A stretch of DNA of 64,000 nt from RGIG8244 sp045639325 (lineage in GTDB: Bacteria; Verrucomicrobiota; Lentisphaeria; Victivallales; UBA1829). The notes below the pieces were generated by a model. It had not been told where the DNA came from. It did not search any database and saw only the letters and a program-made list of their open reading frames with translations. The first letter of the stretch is position 1; the number at the start of each line of letters is the position of its first letter. The DNA is taken from positions 1 to 64,000 of the forward strand of contig JAZUCU010000043.1 in the NCBI GenBank assembly GCA_045639325.1, in the 5' to 3' direction. Shown piece after piece: positions 24,631-33,347 of the stretch. The translations under genes were made by a program, and so were the position numbers.

Positions 24631-25977
24631 TTACATGCCTTCCGGAATTTCTCCGTACAAAGTCATGGCAGTGGTCCGTGCGATTTTGACGGGGATGATA
24701 TCGCCTTCTTTCACGCCCGGAGGCGGGAGGAATACCACGTTTTTGAAGGTATCGGTACGTCCCTGCCAACGATTCGGATTGCGTTTGCTGGGGCCTTCTG
24801 CCAGGACATCAAAGACTCTGCCGGAGAGGGCGCTGTTGCGTTTTTCCAAAGCCTGTTCCATATCTTCGAGAAGGATGCGGTTGCGTTCTTCTTTGACTTC
24901 CTGCGGAACATCGTCCTCCCACTTTGCGGATTTTGTACCTTTGCGGGGAGAATACTTGAAGATGTAGGCGTTATCGTAAGCAGCTTCCGCCATGACACGC
25001 CGTGTTTCGTTGAAATCTTCTTCTGTCTCGCCGGGGAAGCCGACAATGACGTCGGTGGAGAATGTGATATCCGGGACCAGATTGCGCAAGGAACGTATCA
25101 CATGGAGATACTGTTCTGCGGTATACGGTCTATTCATGCGCTTAAGGACCGGATCGGATCCGGACTGCAGGGGCAGATGAACACACTTGCAAACTTTGGG
25201 CAGTTCCGCTACCGCCTGAATCAATCTGTCATTGAAAAAAGCCGGGTGAGGGGATGTGAAGCGGATGCGGCACAAGCCTTCGATCTTATTGATTTCTTCG
25301 AGAAGATCGGCAAAAGGAGAGACTCTGGGCGGGGGGGGCGGTGCGGTGTTATCCATCCCGTATGCGGCGACATTCTGCCCGAGGAGCATGATTTCTTTCA
25401 CGCCGCGTTCGGCAAGCATTTTACATTCTTCGATGATGGACTGTGCATCGCGGCTGCGTTCCGGTCCACGGACGAACGGGACGATGCAATAGCTGCAGAA
25501 TCTGGAACATCCGCGCATGATGGAAACGAAAGCGGAATATTGTTTTTCGCCGGGTTCAAAACGATGGGAGTCGATTCCGGGCGAATCGGGAGATGTCCGG
25601 TCGCCGAGATACGATTTTTTCCGTTCTTTCATGCAGTCTTCGACGAGTTCCGGGATCATGTGGATCTGATCGGTCCCGACGGCGAAATCGAGATGGCGGA
25701 TGGACTGGAGAAGTTCTTCGCCTCTGGATTGAGCCATACAGCCCATGATACCGAAAATCATATCCGGCTTTTTCTCTTTCAGACGTTTCATGATTCCCAG
25801 TTTGCCGATGGCTTTGCGTTCTGCCTGTTCGCGGACGCTGCAAGTATTCAGAATAAAGATATCGGCATCTTCCTCATCGGCAGTAAATTGATGTCCTGCG
25901 GCGATGAGAAGTGCGGCAGCGGAATCGGAATCCCGCTCGTTCATTTGACAACCGTAAGTTTTGATATGGAATTTCAT
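24631..25977 (-). CDS. miaB: tRNA-2-methylthio-N6-dimethylallyladenosine synthase MiaB
   Basis: A 448-aa radical-SAM methylthiotransferase acting on A37 of tRNAs. The N-terminal UPF0004 domain carries the three auxiliary-cluster cysteines (YGCQMNERDSD, NTCSVREQAERKAIG, IMGCMAQSRG). The radical-SAM core has CSRFCSYCIVPFVRGPERSR (about 158-177), and a C-terminal TRAM domain follows (about 385-448). Length and motif order are those of MiaB rather than MtaB or RimO. It starts 2 bp after the proB stop, so the two share a transcript, an uncommon pairing. Confidence 0.96.
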   Translation of the reverse strand: MKFHIKTYGCQMNERDSDSAAALLIAAGHQFTADEEDADIFILNTCSVREQAERKAIGKLGIMKRLKEKKPDMIFGIMGCMAQSRGEELLQSIRHLDFAVGTDQIHMIPELVEDCMKERKKSYLGDRTSPDSPGIDSHRFEPGEKQYSAFVSIMRGCSRFCSYCIVPFVRGPERSRDAQSIIEECKMLAERGVKEIMLLGQNVAAYGMDNTAPPPPPRVSPFADLLEEINKIEGLCRIRFTSPHPAFFNDRLIQAVAELPKVCKCVHLPLQSGSDPVLKRMNRPYTAEQYLHVIRSLRNLVPDITFSTDVIVGFPGETEEDFNETRRVMAEAAYDNAYIFKYSPRKGTKSAKWEDDVPQEVKEERNRILLEDMEQALEKRNSALSGRVFDVLAEGPSKRNPNRWQGRTDTFKNVVFLPPPGVKEGDIIPVKIARTTAMTLYGEIPEGM

Positions 25978-25979
25978 AA

Positions 25980-27104
25980 TCAGTGTACAATAGCCATGGA
26001 ATTGCGGTGAATGATTTCTTCTTCGGCAACGCAGCCGAGAATTTCGCGGATTTCGTTACTGTGCTTGCCTGCCAGTTTCCGGCATTCGGCGGAAGAGAAA
26101 TTGGTCTGTCCGCGGGCAATAACAACGCCGTTCATAGAGCGGATTTCCAACACGTCACCGCGTTTGAAAGAGCCTGTGACTTTCTTTACGCCGGAGGGGA
26201 GGAGACTGCCGGAGGAACGTTCGATCGCTTTCTTTGCGCCGTCATCCACGGTGAGCACGCCGCTGATTTTGGAAAAGACCGCAATCCAGCGTTTTTTTGC
26301 TTCCAGCTTATGAATTCCTTCGGCGGGGAGGAAGACCGTACCAACATCTTCCGCCTGGAAAATCCGTTCGAGAATATTGGGCATCAAACCGGATGCAATC
26401 CAGAGGACATCGCCGGATTCGTTGAGGATCTCTGCCGCTTTGATCTTGGTGATCATGCCGCCGATGGAGGTGTTGCCGTCATCGGTTCCGGTTGCCATTT
26501 CCCGTTGTTCGCGGGTGACACCCTGGACCAGCGGGATGCGGTCGCCGAGAGTTCCATCGGGATTGGGTCTGAGGAGACCGTTGACGGTTGTGAGGATGAT
26601 GGTAAGATCGGCGCGGACCATGCTGCCGAGATAGGATGCGAGCGTATCGTTGTCACCGAATTTGAGTTCGTCGACGGATACGGGGTCGTTTTCATTGATT
26701 ACGGGGAGGACGTCTCTTGCGAGCAGGGCTTCGATGCAGTTCATGGCATTGAGATGACGTTCTCTGGAGCGGAGGTCATCGGCAGTGATAAGGAGCTGAG
26801 CGGCGCGGAAGCCGTATTTGAGACATTCTTTTTCGTACAGGGACATGAGCTTGACTTGCCCCATAGCGGCGAGGGCCTGAATATCAGAGAGGTGATGAGG
26901 TCGTTTTTTCAAACCGAGCAGTTTCATTCCCATACCGACAGCGCCGGAAGAGACGAGAATGACCTGTCTGCCGGATTGTCTGATGGCAGCGATTTGGGCG
27001 ACCAGACAGGGAATGGATTGCGGATCGGTGAGCAATCTGGTCCCGGCTTTAACGACAACGCGATGACAATTTTCGATAAGTTTTTTTCTGATATTTTCAG
27101 CCAT
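25980..27104 (-). CDS. proB: Glutamate 5-kinase (proline biosynthesis)
   Basis: A 374-aa enzyme that phosphorylates glutamate to gamma-glutamyl phosphate, the first step to proline. The amino-acid-kinase domain shows VVKAGTRLL (about 16), VSSGAVGMGMKLLG (about 51), the glutamate-site NENDPVS (about 150), FGDNDTLAS (about 162) and GGMITKIKAA (about 225). A C-terminal PUA domain (about 285-374) contains KRGDVLEIRSMNGVVIARG. ATG 27104 is preferred over the longer frame start at 27149 because it gives the family length and has GGAG upstream. proA is not adjacent. Confidence 0.95.
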   Translation of the reverse strand: MAENIRKKLIENCHRVVVKAGTRLLTDPQSIPCLVAQIAAIRQSGRQVILVSSGAVGMGMKLLGLKKRPHHLSDIQALAAMGQVKLMSLYEKECLKYGFRAAQLLITADDLRSRERHLNAMNCIEALLARDVLPVINENDPVSVDELKFGDNDTLASYLGSMVRADLTIILTTVNGLLRPNPDGTLGDRIPLVQGVTREQREMATGTDDGNTSIGGMITKIKAAEILNESGDVLWIASGLMPNILERIFQAEDVGTVFLPAEGIHKLEAKKRWIAVFSKISGVLTVDDGAKKAIERSSGSLLPSGVKKVTGSFKRGDVLEIRSMNGVVIARGQTNFSSAECRKLAGKHSNEIREILGCVAEEEIIHRNSMAIVH

Positions 27105-27216
27105 AGCAGCAACAGGCTCCTGTATCTTGTTTAAATATAAATGTAACAATGGCCATTACTATATCACCAAAAAGGGGAAAATCAATTGAAATCCGGAAAA
27201 AACCGCTTTTTTTCTC

Positions 27217-27244
27217 TTGAAATACCGTGATAATGTGCTAAAGT
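27217..27244 (+). promoter_or_regulatory. Candidate promoter of the kinase cluster
   Basis: TTGAAA (27217-27222), 16-bp spacer, TAAAGT (27239-27244), in the gap between divergent proB and the first kinase gene. Confidence 0.4.
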
Positions 27245-27299
27245 ATTGTACCCGCTTACAGTAAGTCAGGCACAATAATAAAATCAGGTGAATAAAAAA

Positions 27300-28298
27300 A
27301 TGGAGACAGAGATTCCTGTAGATGATAAATCCTGCCCCGTCTGCACATGCGGCGGTTCGATGATTTATGATCCGGTACGTCAGGTTCTGATCTGCCATTC
27401 CTGCAGAAAAGTCCGGTTACTTCAAAAAAACATTCTTCAGCCCGGACAAGTGATCGGTGACGGTACTTACAAGATTCTGAAACAATTGGGGAAAGGCGGG
27501 ATGGGTTCTCTTTTTCTGTGCTGTCCGACCGATGATCTCAGCCGCCGTTTTGTGATTAAAACATTGCGTTGTCAGGTGCGGGGGACGGATGGTTACATGG
27601 CAATGAAGCGTTTGAAACGGGAATCGGAACTTTTATGTGCCCTGCATCATTCGAATATTGTGGAAGTTTACGGCATGTGGGAGGAAGAAAATGGCGTCTT
27701 CATGCTGATGGAATATATTCAGGGGCAGAATCTGGAAGAGATCAAACAGGGTGGAGATTGGGAATTCGGGGAAGAAGCCGCATTGCAGATTATGTATCTG
27801 ATTGCGGATGCCTTGGAATATGCGTGGAATCAGTGCCGGATATTGCATCGTGACATCAAGCCATCGAATATTATGCTGGATGAGAAGAATCACATTAAAC
27901 TCCTTGATTTCGGCGTTGCAAAATCTTTGGATTCGGAGGAAAATACCACAATGACAATGGCAGGAACCGGGCTTGGAACGCCGGGGTATATGAGCCCGGA
28001 ACAGTTCCGCAATCAGGAAAATCTGGATTGTACAACGGATATTTATTCACTGGGAGCAACGATTTATTTTCTGCTGACCGGTGTTGCTCCGGTGAAAGGC
28101 AATACGGCATTGGCGATTTTTGAAAGTGTATTGAACCGTATCCCCGATCCGGTGAATGTGCTGAATCCTTCGGTCTCGGAAAATATGAATCTCCTGCTGC
28201 AGAAAATGTTGAGCAAATCTCCGGCAGACCGTCCGCCGACCTGGCAGGCATTGAAAGCGGACATTCAATCGGTTATGCGCGGCAATTCACCGGCTTGA
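27300..28298 (+). CDS. Eukaryotic-like Ser/Thr protein kinase with N-terminal zinc ribbon (kinase 1)
   Basis: A 332-aa soluble protein kinase. Residues 12-35 form a zinc-ribbon-like CPVC...CHSC. The kinase domain (about 58-325) has the Gly loop GKGGMGSLF, the catalytic HRDIKPSN (about 182) and a canonical DFG (about 202), followed by GTPGYMSPEQF. No transmembrane segment is seen, unlike its two neighbours. ATG 27300 is taken, with AGGTG 11 bp upstream; GTG 27288 is possible. It is the first of three tandem kinases with 25 bp or less between them, suggesting a cytosolic partner in a shared signalling pathway. Confidence 0.92.
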   Translation: METEIPVDDKSCPVCTCGGSMIYDPVRQVLICHSCRKVRLLQKNILQPGQVIGDGTYKILKQLGKGGMGSLFLCCPTDDLSRRFVIKTLRCQVRGTDGYMAMKRLKRESELLCALHHSNIVEVYGMWEEENGVFMLMEYIQGQNLEEIKQGGDWEFGEEAALQIMYLIADALEYAWNQCRILHRDIKPSNIMLDEKNHIKLLDFGVAKSLDSEENTTMTMAGTGLGTPGYMSPEQFRNQENLDCTTDIYSLGATIYFLLTGVAPVKGNTALAIFESVLNRIPDPVNVLNPSVSENMNLLLQKMLSKSPADRPPTWQALKADIQSVMRGNSPA

Positions 28299-28323
28299 GC
28301 CAATCGGAAAAAGGATATAAGCC

Positions 28324-29709
28324 ATGTCACAGCTGCTTCAAGTGGGAGACCGGATTGATAAATACCGGATCGAGCAATGTATCGGTGAAGGTGGAATGGG
28401 GGAAGTTTATCTTGTCACTCACACATTTCTCAACATTCAGCGGGCATTGAAAATTCTGCGCCTGGATTTGACCGAAGGTGATCCCACATTCCGGGACCGC
28501 TTTATCCGGGAAGCCCGTATCGCAGCCCGGTTCAAACATCCCAATTCCATTGCCGTTGTTGACGTTGAATCGAAATCGGATTCCGGTTTTCTGTATCTTG
28601 TGATGGAATATGTGGATGGTCAATCCCTGCATCAATATTTACAGAACGGTCCGTATCCGGAAAAGGAAATGCTCCGCGTCTGCCGCGAAGTTGCCAACGT
28701 TCTGGAGGCTGCCTGGCGTGAAGTGCAGCTGGTTCACCGTGACATCAAGCCGGGCAATATTATGATTACCAGTGATGGTGATGTGAAACTTGCTGACCTG
28801 GGGATTGCGAAATCTTCCGGCAGTGATATGACGCTTGCTTTGACTCTGGCTGGTACCATGATTGGTACGCCGGAATATGCTTCGCCGGAACAGTGCCGCG
28901 ATTCCAGTCATGTAGATACCCGGGCGGATATTTACAGCTTGGGAGCGACAATGTATGAAATGCTGACCTGTACCCGTCCGTTCCAGGGAACCAATGCCTT
29001 TGATACGGTTGCAAAAGTGTTACAGGAGCCTTTGCCGCCGTTACGTGAGCGGAATCCGGAAATTTCTGTTGAGACTGCTGCCTTGGTGGAACGTATGATG
29101 TCGAAAGACCCTGCCGATCGTCCGCAGACGATGCGTGAGTTGGTGGAACTTGTGGATGAAATACTGGCAAGCAAAGAAAAAGCATTGCCGGAGCATGTTG
29201 TTGTGCAACCTCTCCGGAAGCCTGCGAAAAAAAGTAAAAAAGCGTTGATTCTGCTTTTTGTGATGATTTTTCTGAACCTTGTCATGGGCGGTTTTGTGTT
29301 GTATGATTACTATGCATTCCAGCACGGTTTAGCTCAGATGCGTCAGGAAAATGCAGAGAAAATCAAACGTCTGAATGAACAATATGAAAAGTCCCGCCAA
29401 TTGGCACTTGAACAGCAGCGTAAGCCCGGTATTATTGTAAGTTATCAGGGGTATAATCTGCTGCATTATCAGCCGGAAAAAGCGGAAACGCTTTATACGG
29501 TTCCTGCCGGTATCTACCGGATATGCAGTTATGCTTTTGAAAATGCGATTGATTTACAACAGGTTGTCTGCCCCGATTCTGTGCTCTTTATAAAGGATAA
29601 TGCATTCTACGGGTGTCACAATCTGAAAGAGGTGGTTGTCTCCGATCGTTGTTATGTCGAGCCCGGGGCATTGCCTGCAAATGCCCGTTTGATCCGGAGG
29701 GCAAAATGA
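28324..29709 (+). CDS. Membrane Ser/Thr protein kinase with short BspA-like sensor (kinase 2)
   Basis: A 461-aa kinase. The cytoplasmic catalytic domain (1-275) has GEGGMGEVY (about 21), HRDIKPGN (about 138), DLG instead of DFG (about 158) and the activation-loop end GTPEYASPEQ. A basic juxtamembrane stretch KPAKKSKK precedes one transmembrane helix (about 306-328). Outside are a coiled-coil-like segment (QENAEKIKRLNEQYEKSRQL) and two leucine-rich repeats of the BspA/LRR_5 type (YRICSYAFENAIDLQQV, IKDNAFYGCHNLKEV). It shares a stop/start overlap (ATGA) with kinase 3. Confidence 0.92.
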   Translation: MSQLLQVGDRIDKYRIEQCIGEGGMGEVYLVTHTFLNIQRALKILRLDLTEGDPTFRDRFIREARIAARFKHPNSIAVVDVESKSDSGFLYLVMEYVDGQSLHQYLQNGPYPEKEMLRVCREVANVLEAAWREVQLVHRDIKPGNIMITSDGDVKLADLGIAKSSGSDMTLALTLAGTMIGTPEYASPEQCRDSSHVDTRADIYSLGATMYEMLTCTRPFQGTNAFDTVAKVLQEPLPPLRERNPEISVETAALVERMMSKDPADRPQTMRELVELVDEILASKEKALPEHVVVQPLRKPAKKSKKALILLFVMIFLNLVMGGFVLYDYYAFQHGLAQMRQENAEKIKRLNEQYEKSRQLALEQQRKPGIIVSYQGYNLLHYQPEKAETLYTVPAGIYRICSYAFENAIDLQQVVCPDSVLFIKDNAFYGCHNLKEVVVSDRCYVEPGALPANARLIRRAK

Positions 29710-32516
29710 GCTTATTACAGGTTGGAGATAAGATTGACAACTACCGCATTGAATGTTGCCTCGGTGTCGGCGGCATGGGAGAAGTTTACCTTGCGACGCA
29801 TCAGATATTGAACGTGCAGCGGGCATTGAAAATTCCTTATCCGGATTTATTGGAGCGGGATCCTTTATTCCGTGAACGCCTGACCCGGGAAGGTCATATT
29901 GCGGCACATTTTCAGCATCCGAATTCTATTGAGGTTGTGAACGTGGAAACGGAATCGGATTCCGGTTTTCTGTATCTTGTGATGGAATATGTGGATGGCA
30001 GGACGTTGCGGGAATATCTCAATGAAGGTGTTCTGGATGAAAAACAGACCCTGCTGATCTGCCGGGAAATCGCCTGTGCATTGGATGCCGCCTGGCAGGA
30101 AATGCGGCTGGTTCACCGTGATATTAAACCCGCCAATATCATGATTGCATCCGATGGAACCGTAAAACTTGCTGACTTGGGCGTTGCCAAAGCTCTCCCC
30201 GGGGAAAACGAATCCGTGCAGACACTGACGATGGAAGGTGCTTTGGTCGGGACTCCGGATTATGCTGCGCCGGAACAGCTTATTGATGCAAGTAAAGTCG
30301 ATACCCGTGCCGATATTTACAGCATCGGCGCCACCATGTATACGATGCTGACCGGTGTCCGCCCCTTCTTTGGTGCCGACACATTTGAGCCGTTGAGAAA
30401 AGTGTTGCACGAACCGCTCAAGCCGGTTCGGGAATGGAATCCGGGAGTCTCTGCTGAAATTGCCGCCCTGGTGGAACGAATGATGTCGAAAGACCCTGCC
30501 AACCGCCCGCAGTCGATGCGTGAACTGGTTGAGATTTATAATTCCATGCTTGCGGATCAGAGCCCGGTTCCGGAAGTGTGGGAAGTCCCGCAGCCGGTTG
30601 ATTGTAAAAAAACGGTATTGCTTGCTGCACCGGAAATGAAGACGAAACCGCCCCGGAATTGGCTGATTGAAATTTTCTGCTGCATTCTGTTTGTTACAGT
30701 CATTATCCTTGCGTTTGAGTATACCATGAGCAAGACGGTGTATGCCAAGAAAGAACGGTTTGTTTTTCTTGCTGAATCGGAAAAACTTGCCAAAGCAGAG
30801 CGTCGTAAATCGTTCCCCTCTTATAGTAAAACCGGCAGCCGGCGATATACTTACGGTGTACATTATTCACATGATGGAACTTGCCTGACAGACGTTGCAG
30901 TGAACAATGATTCTTTAAATAATCTTTCCATTCTGGAGACTGCAAAAAACTTCCAGTCGAATGCTTTCCGGAATTGTGACAAAATCAGCATAATCACGTT
31001 GCCTGCAGCCATGCTTCCTGATTTTGCTGCGCGGATTCATGAATTTCCCAATCTGCGTGATATAACCGTTTATTGTTTTGATGATGAGCCGATGCCGGAT
31101 GTGAAGCTTCCGTCTCATATTTATCTTCGCAAACAGAATATAATACGCAGAAAAATCAATATCGCCGCGAAAAAGCCGGAAGTCAAATCTGTGCCGGAAA
31201 AGGAAACTCCGTTATTAAAGACGGTGTTGGATACGGTCACAAAACAGCTGCCAGTAAAGATGGATGATGATGCAGCAGCAGTTGTTCCACAGAAAACAAT
31301 GCCGGATGTTCCGGATGTGAATTCCCCTGCCTATACGGAAGCACGAAAAGCCGGATTGGAATTTTCTCCGGATGGGCGTATTCTGAAGAAAGTGACGGAT
31401 TCGTATATCCGAAAATGTCAGATTCCGGAAGGAGTCGAAATTGTTGGCAGTAAAGCTTTTGAAAACTGCAAATATTTGGAGGCGGTTGTTTTGCCTTCCA
31501 CCGCGAAAGAAATTGATTCATTTGCGTTCCGTAATTGTTCCATGCTGCAGTCTGTTCATTTGCCGGCAGGGTTAAAACGGATTGAGCATGGTGCGTTTCA
31601 GAATTGTCAAAGTCTGGAGCAGATTAAACTGCCGGAGATGTTGACATTCCTTGGCGAATCTTTCCGCGATACGTCGGTGAAAAAATTGAATATTTCGAAG
31701 CATGTGCGTTATATCACAGGTACTATTGCTGATACCGGGATATTGAAAATTTCGCCGGAAAATCCGTATTTGAAAATGGATCGTTACGGTGTGTTGTACC
31801 GGATTGAGAATAAACAGGCAACGCTTCTTTCGGCCCGAAGCAATAAGCTGCCGCGGAATCATTATTCTGTCATACGGGGTACCGTTGCGATTGGAAATGA
31901 CGCGTTTTCAGGAGTTGTCGTATCACGCGTTACGCTGCCGGACAGTGTTATCTGGATTGGACATAATGCCTTTTCAGGTTGTATGAAGCTTCAAAAAGTG
32001 GATATGCCGTCGGGGCTTCGGACGATTTTTTCGAGTGCATTCAGTGAGTGTCCGGAATTGACCATTGAAATACCTGCCGGGGTTAAAGAAATCGGCGCAT
32101 CAGCCTTCAGCAAAGTCAAACAGGTGACCGTGGCGAAAGGGAACCGGTTCTTTCTGAAAGATCGCGCAGGAGCTTTGTATGACAAAAAAGGCCGCAAATT
32201 GATTTATTATCCTTCCCGGAGTCTGATGCCGTTTTACACCGCGTTACGTGGAACAGAGGTTATTGGCTATCATGCGTTTTTTGATTGTCAAAATCTGCAG
32301 GGTGTCATCTTGCCGGAAGGCTTGAAGAAAATTGAAACACAGGCGTTTCGCATCTGTCCGAAATTGCAGCAGGTAAATATTCCGTCTTCCGTGGAAAGAA
32401 TTGAGTCTTACGCCTTTGATTGGTGTTCGAAATTGAAAAAAGTGATCGTTCCGACAACGACGAAAATCTCCTCCAACTCATTTGGTTATAACGTTACGGT
32501 TCAGCGCAATCCATAA
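29706..32516 (+). CDS. Membrane Ser/Thr protein kinase with large BspA-like leucine-rich repeat ectodomain (kinase 3)
   Basis: A 936-aa kinase-receptor. The catalytic domain (1-280) is close to kinase 2 (HRDIKPAN near 137, DLG in place of DFG, GTPDYAAPEQ). One transmembrane helix spans about 318-340. A low-complexity linker follows, and from about 565 to the end lie roughly a dozen LRR_5 units with the hallmark I-x-x-x-A-F-x-x-C-x-x-L (GSKAFENCKYLEAV, DSFAFRNCSMLQSV, GYHAFFDCQNLQGV). ATG 29706 overlaps the preceding stop; the frame is open further upstream but within kinase 2. The BspA repeats, usually adhesins or mucin binders, imply direct ligand sensing. Partner substrates unknown. Confidence 0.92.
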   Translation: MSLLQVGDKIDNYRIECCLGVGGMGEVYLATHQILNVQRALKIPYPDLLERDPLFRERLTREGHIAAHFQHPNSIEVVNVETESDSGFLYLVMEYVDGRTLREYLNEGVLDEKQTLLICREIACALDAAWQEMRLVHRDIKPANIMIASDGTVKLADLGVAKALPGENESVQTLTMEGALVGTPDYAAPEQLIDASKVDTRADIYSIGATMYTMLTGVRPFFGADTFEPLRKVLHEPLKPVREWNPGVSAEIAALVERMMSKDPANRPQSMRELVEIYNSMLADQSPVPEVWEVPQPVDCKKTVLLAAPEMKTKPPRNWLIEIFCCILFVTVIILAFEYTMSKTVYAKKERFVFLAESEKLAKAERRKSFPSYSKTGSRRYTYGVHYSHDGTCLTDVAVNNDSLNNLSILETAKNFQSNAFRNCDKISIITLPAAMLPDFAARIHEFPNLRDITVYCFDDEPMPDVKLPSHIYLRKQNIIRRKINIAAKKPEVKSVPEKETPLLKTVLDTVTKQLPVKMDDDAAAVVPQKTMPDVPDVNSPAYTEARKAGLEFSPDGRILKKVTDSYIRKCQIPEGVEIVGSKAFENCKYLEAVVLPSTAKEIDSFAFRNCSMLQSVHLPAGLKRIEHGAFQNCQSLEQIKLPEMLTFLGESFRDTSVKKLNISKHVRYITGTIADTGILKISPENPYLKMDRYGVLYRIENKQATLLSARSNKLPRNHYSVIRGTVAIGNDAFSGVVVSRVTLPDSVIWIGHNAFSGCMKLQKVDMPSGLRTIFSSAFSECPELTIEIPAGVKEIGASAFSKVKQVTVAKGNRFFLKDRAGALYDKKGRKLIYYPSRSLMPFYTALRGTEVIGYHAFFDCQNLQGVILPEGLKKIETQAFRICPKLQQVNIPSSVERIESYAFDWCSKLKKVIVPTTTKISSNSFGYNVTVQRNP

Positions 32517-32541
32517 TATACAGATTTTTTGCGAAATTGAG

Positions 32542-32569
32542 TTGCATTTTTTTGTTTATAAATTATATT
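32542..32569 (+). promoter_or_regulatory. Candidate promoter of the lipid operon
   Basis: TTGCAT (32542-32547), 16-bp spacer, TATATT (32564-32569) in a 100-bp gap. TAAGGAG precedes the ketoreductase ATG at 32619. Confidence 0.5.
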
Positions 32570-32618
32570 ATAGAAGAATAATGTTACTTAAATTTTTCAG
32601 GTAAGGAGTTGGCGAAAT

Positions 32619-33347
32619 ATGGCAGAAAAGGAAACAGCACTTGTAATCGGAGCCAGTCGCGGAATTGGCAGAGCGATCGCACTGCGTCTTGCGGCGGATG
32701 GATTTGATATTGTCGGTACATGCCGGGCAGATGTTTCCAAGCTGGATTCCCTCGGCGAAGAAATCCGGGCAATGGGCAGAGAGTTTCATGGCCTCGCTTT
32801 TGATATCGCTTCCGGAGATGCTGCGGACAAGGCTTTGACTGAATATTTTCAAGCCGATGCCCCTGATGTGCTGGTTTATAATGCCGGTATTACCGCTGAC
32901 AACCTTTTTGTTTTTATGACGCCGGATGAATGGCACAATGTCATGCACACCAATGCCGACGGATTTTTCCATTGTGTGCGCCCGTTGATGCTGAATATGA
33001 TGGGGAAAAAGAACGGACGTATCATTGCAATCAGCAGCGTATCCGGTCAGACCGGGCAGGCTGGACAGGTGAATTATTCCGCCAGTAAAGCTGCTTTGAT
33101 TGGAGCGGTAAAAGCCCTTGCCAAGGAAACGGGACGGAAAAATATCCGTGTCAATGCCGTCGCTCCGGGCTTTATTGCAACCGAAATGACGGCGGATTTG
33201 CCGATGGATAAAATTCTGCCGCTGATTCCTCTGCATCGTTCCGGTACGGCGGATGAAGTCGCCGGTGTGGTTTCTTTCCTTGCCGGGAAAGACAGTACCT
33301 ATGTTCACGGACAAGTCATTGCAGTCAACGGGGGACTTCTGATCTGA
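32619..33347 (+). CDS. 3-oxoacyl-ACP reductase-like SDR (FabG family)
   Basis: A 242-aa short-chain dehydrogenase. The cofactor motif is GASRGIG (9-15), the NAG motif lies near 89 (VYNAGIT), and the catalytic Ser-Tyr-Lys are in ISSVSGQTGQAGQVNYSASK. The C-terminus AVNGGLLI is typical of FabG. In a fatty-acid or polyketide pathway it would reduce the beta-keto group on an ACP-bound chain. Its stop shares a base with the ATG of the next gene. As first gene of a six-gene unit with its own ketosynthase and ACP, it is likely dedicated to a special lipid rather than housekeeping fatty acids. Confidence 0.9.
   Translation: MAEKETALVIGASRGIGRAIALRLAADGFDIVGTCRADVSKLDSLGEEIRAMGREFHGLAFDIASGDAADKALTEYFQADAPDVLVYNAGITADNLFVFMTPDEWHNVMHTNADGFFHCVRPLMLNMMGKKNGRIIAISSVSGQTGQAGQVNYSASKAALIGAVKALAKETGRKNIRVNAVAPGFIATEMTADLPMDKILPLIPLHRSGTADEVAGVVSFLAGKDSTYVHGQVIAVNGGLLI

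Noticed and set aside
25983..27134. 383-aa open frame antisense to proB
   Set aside because: Shadow of a well-identified gene.
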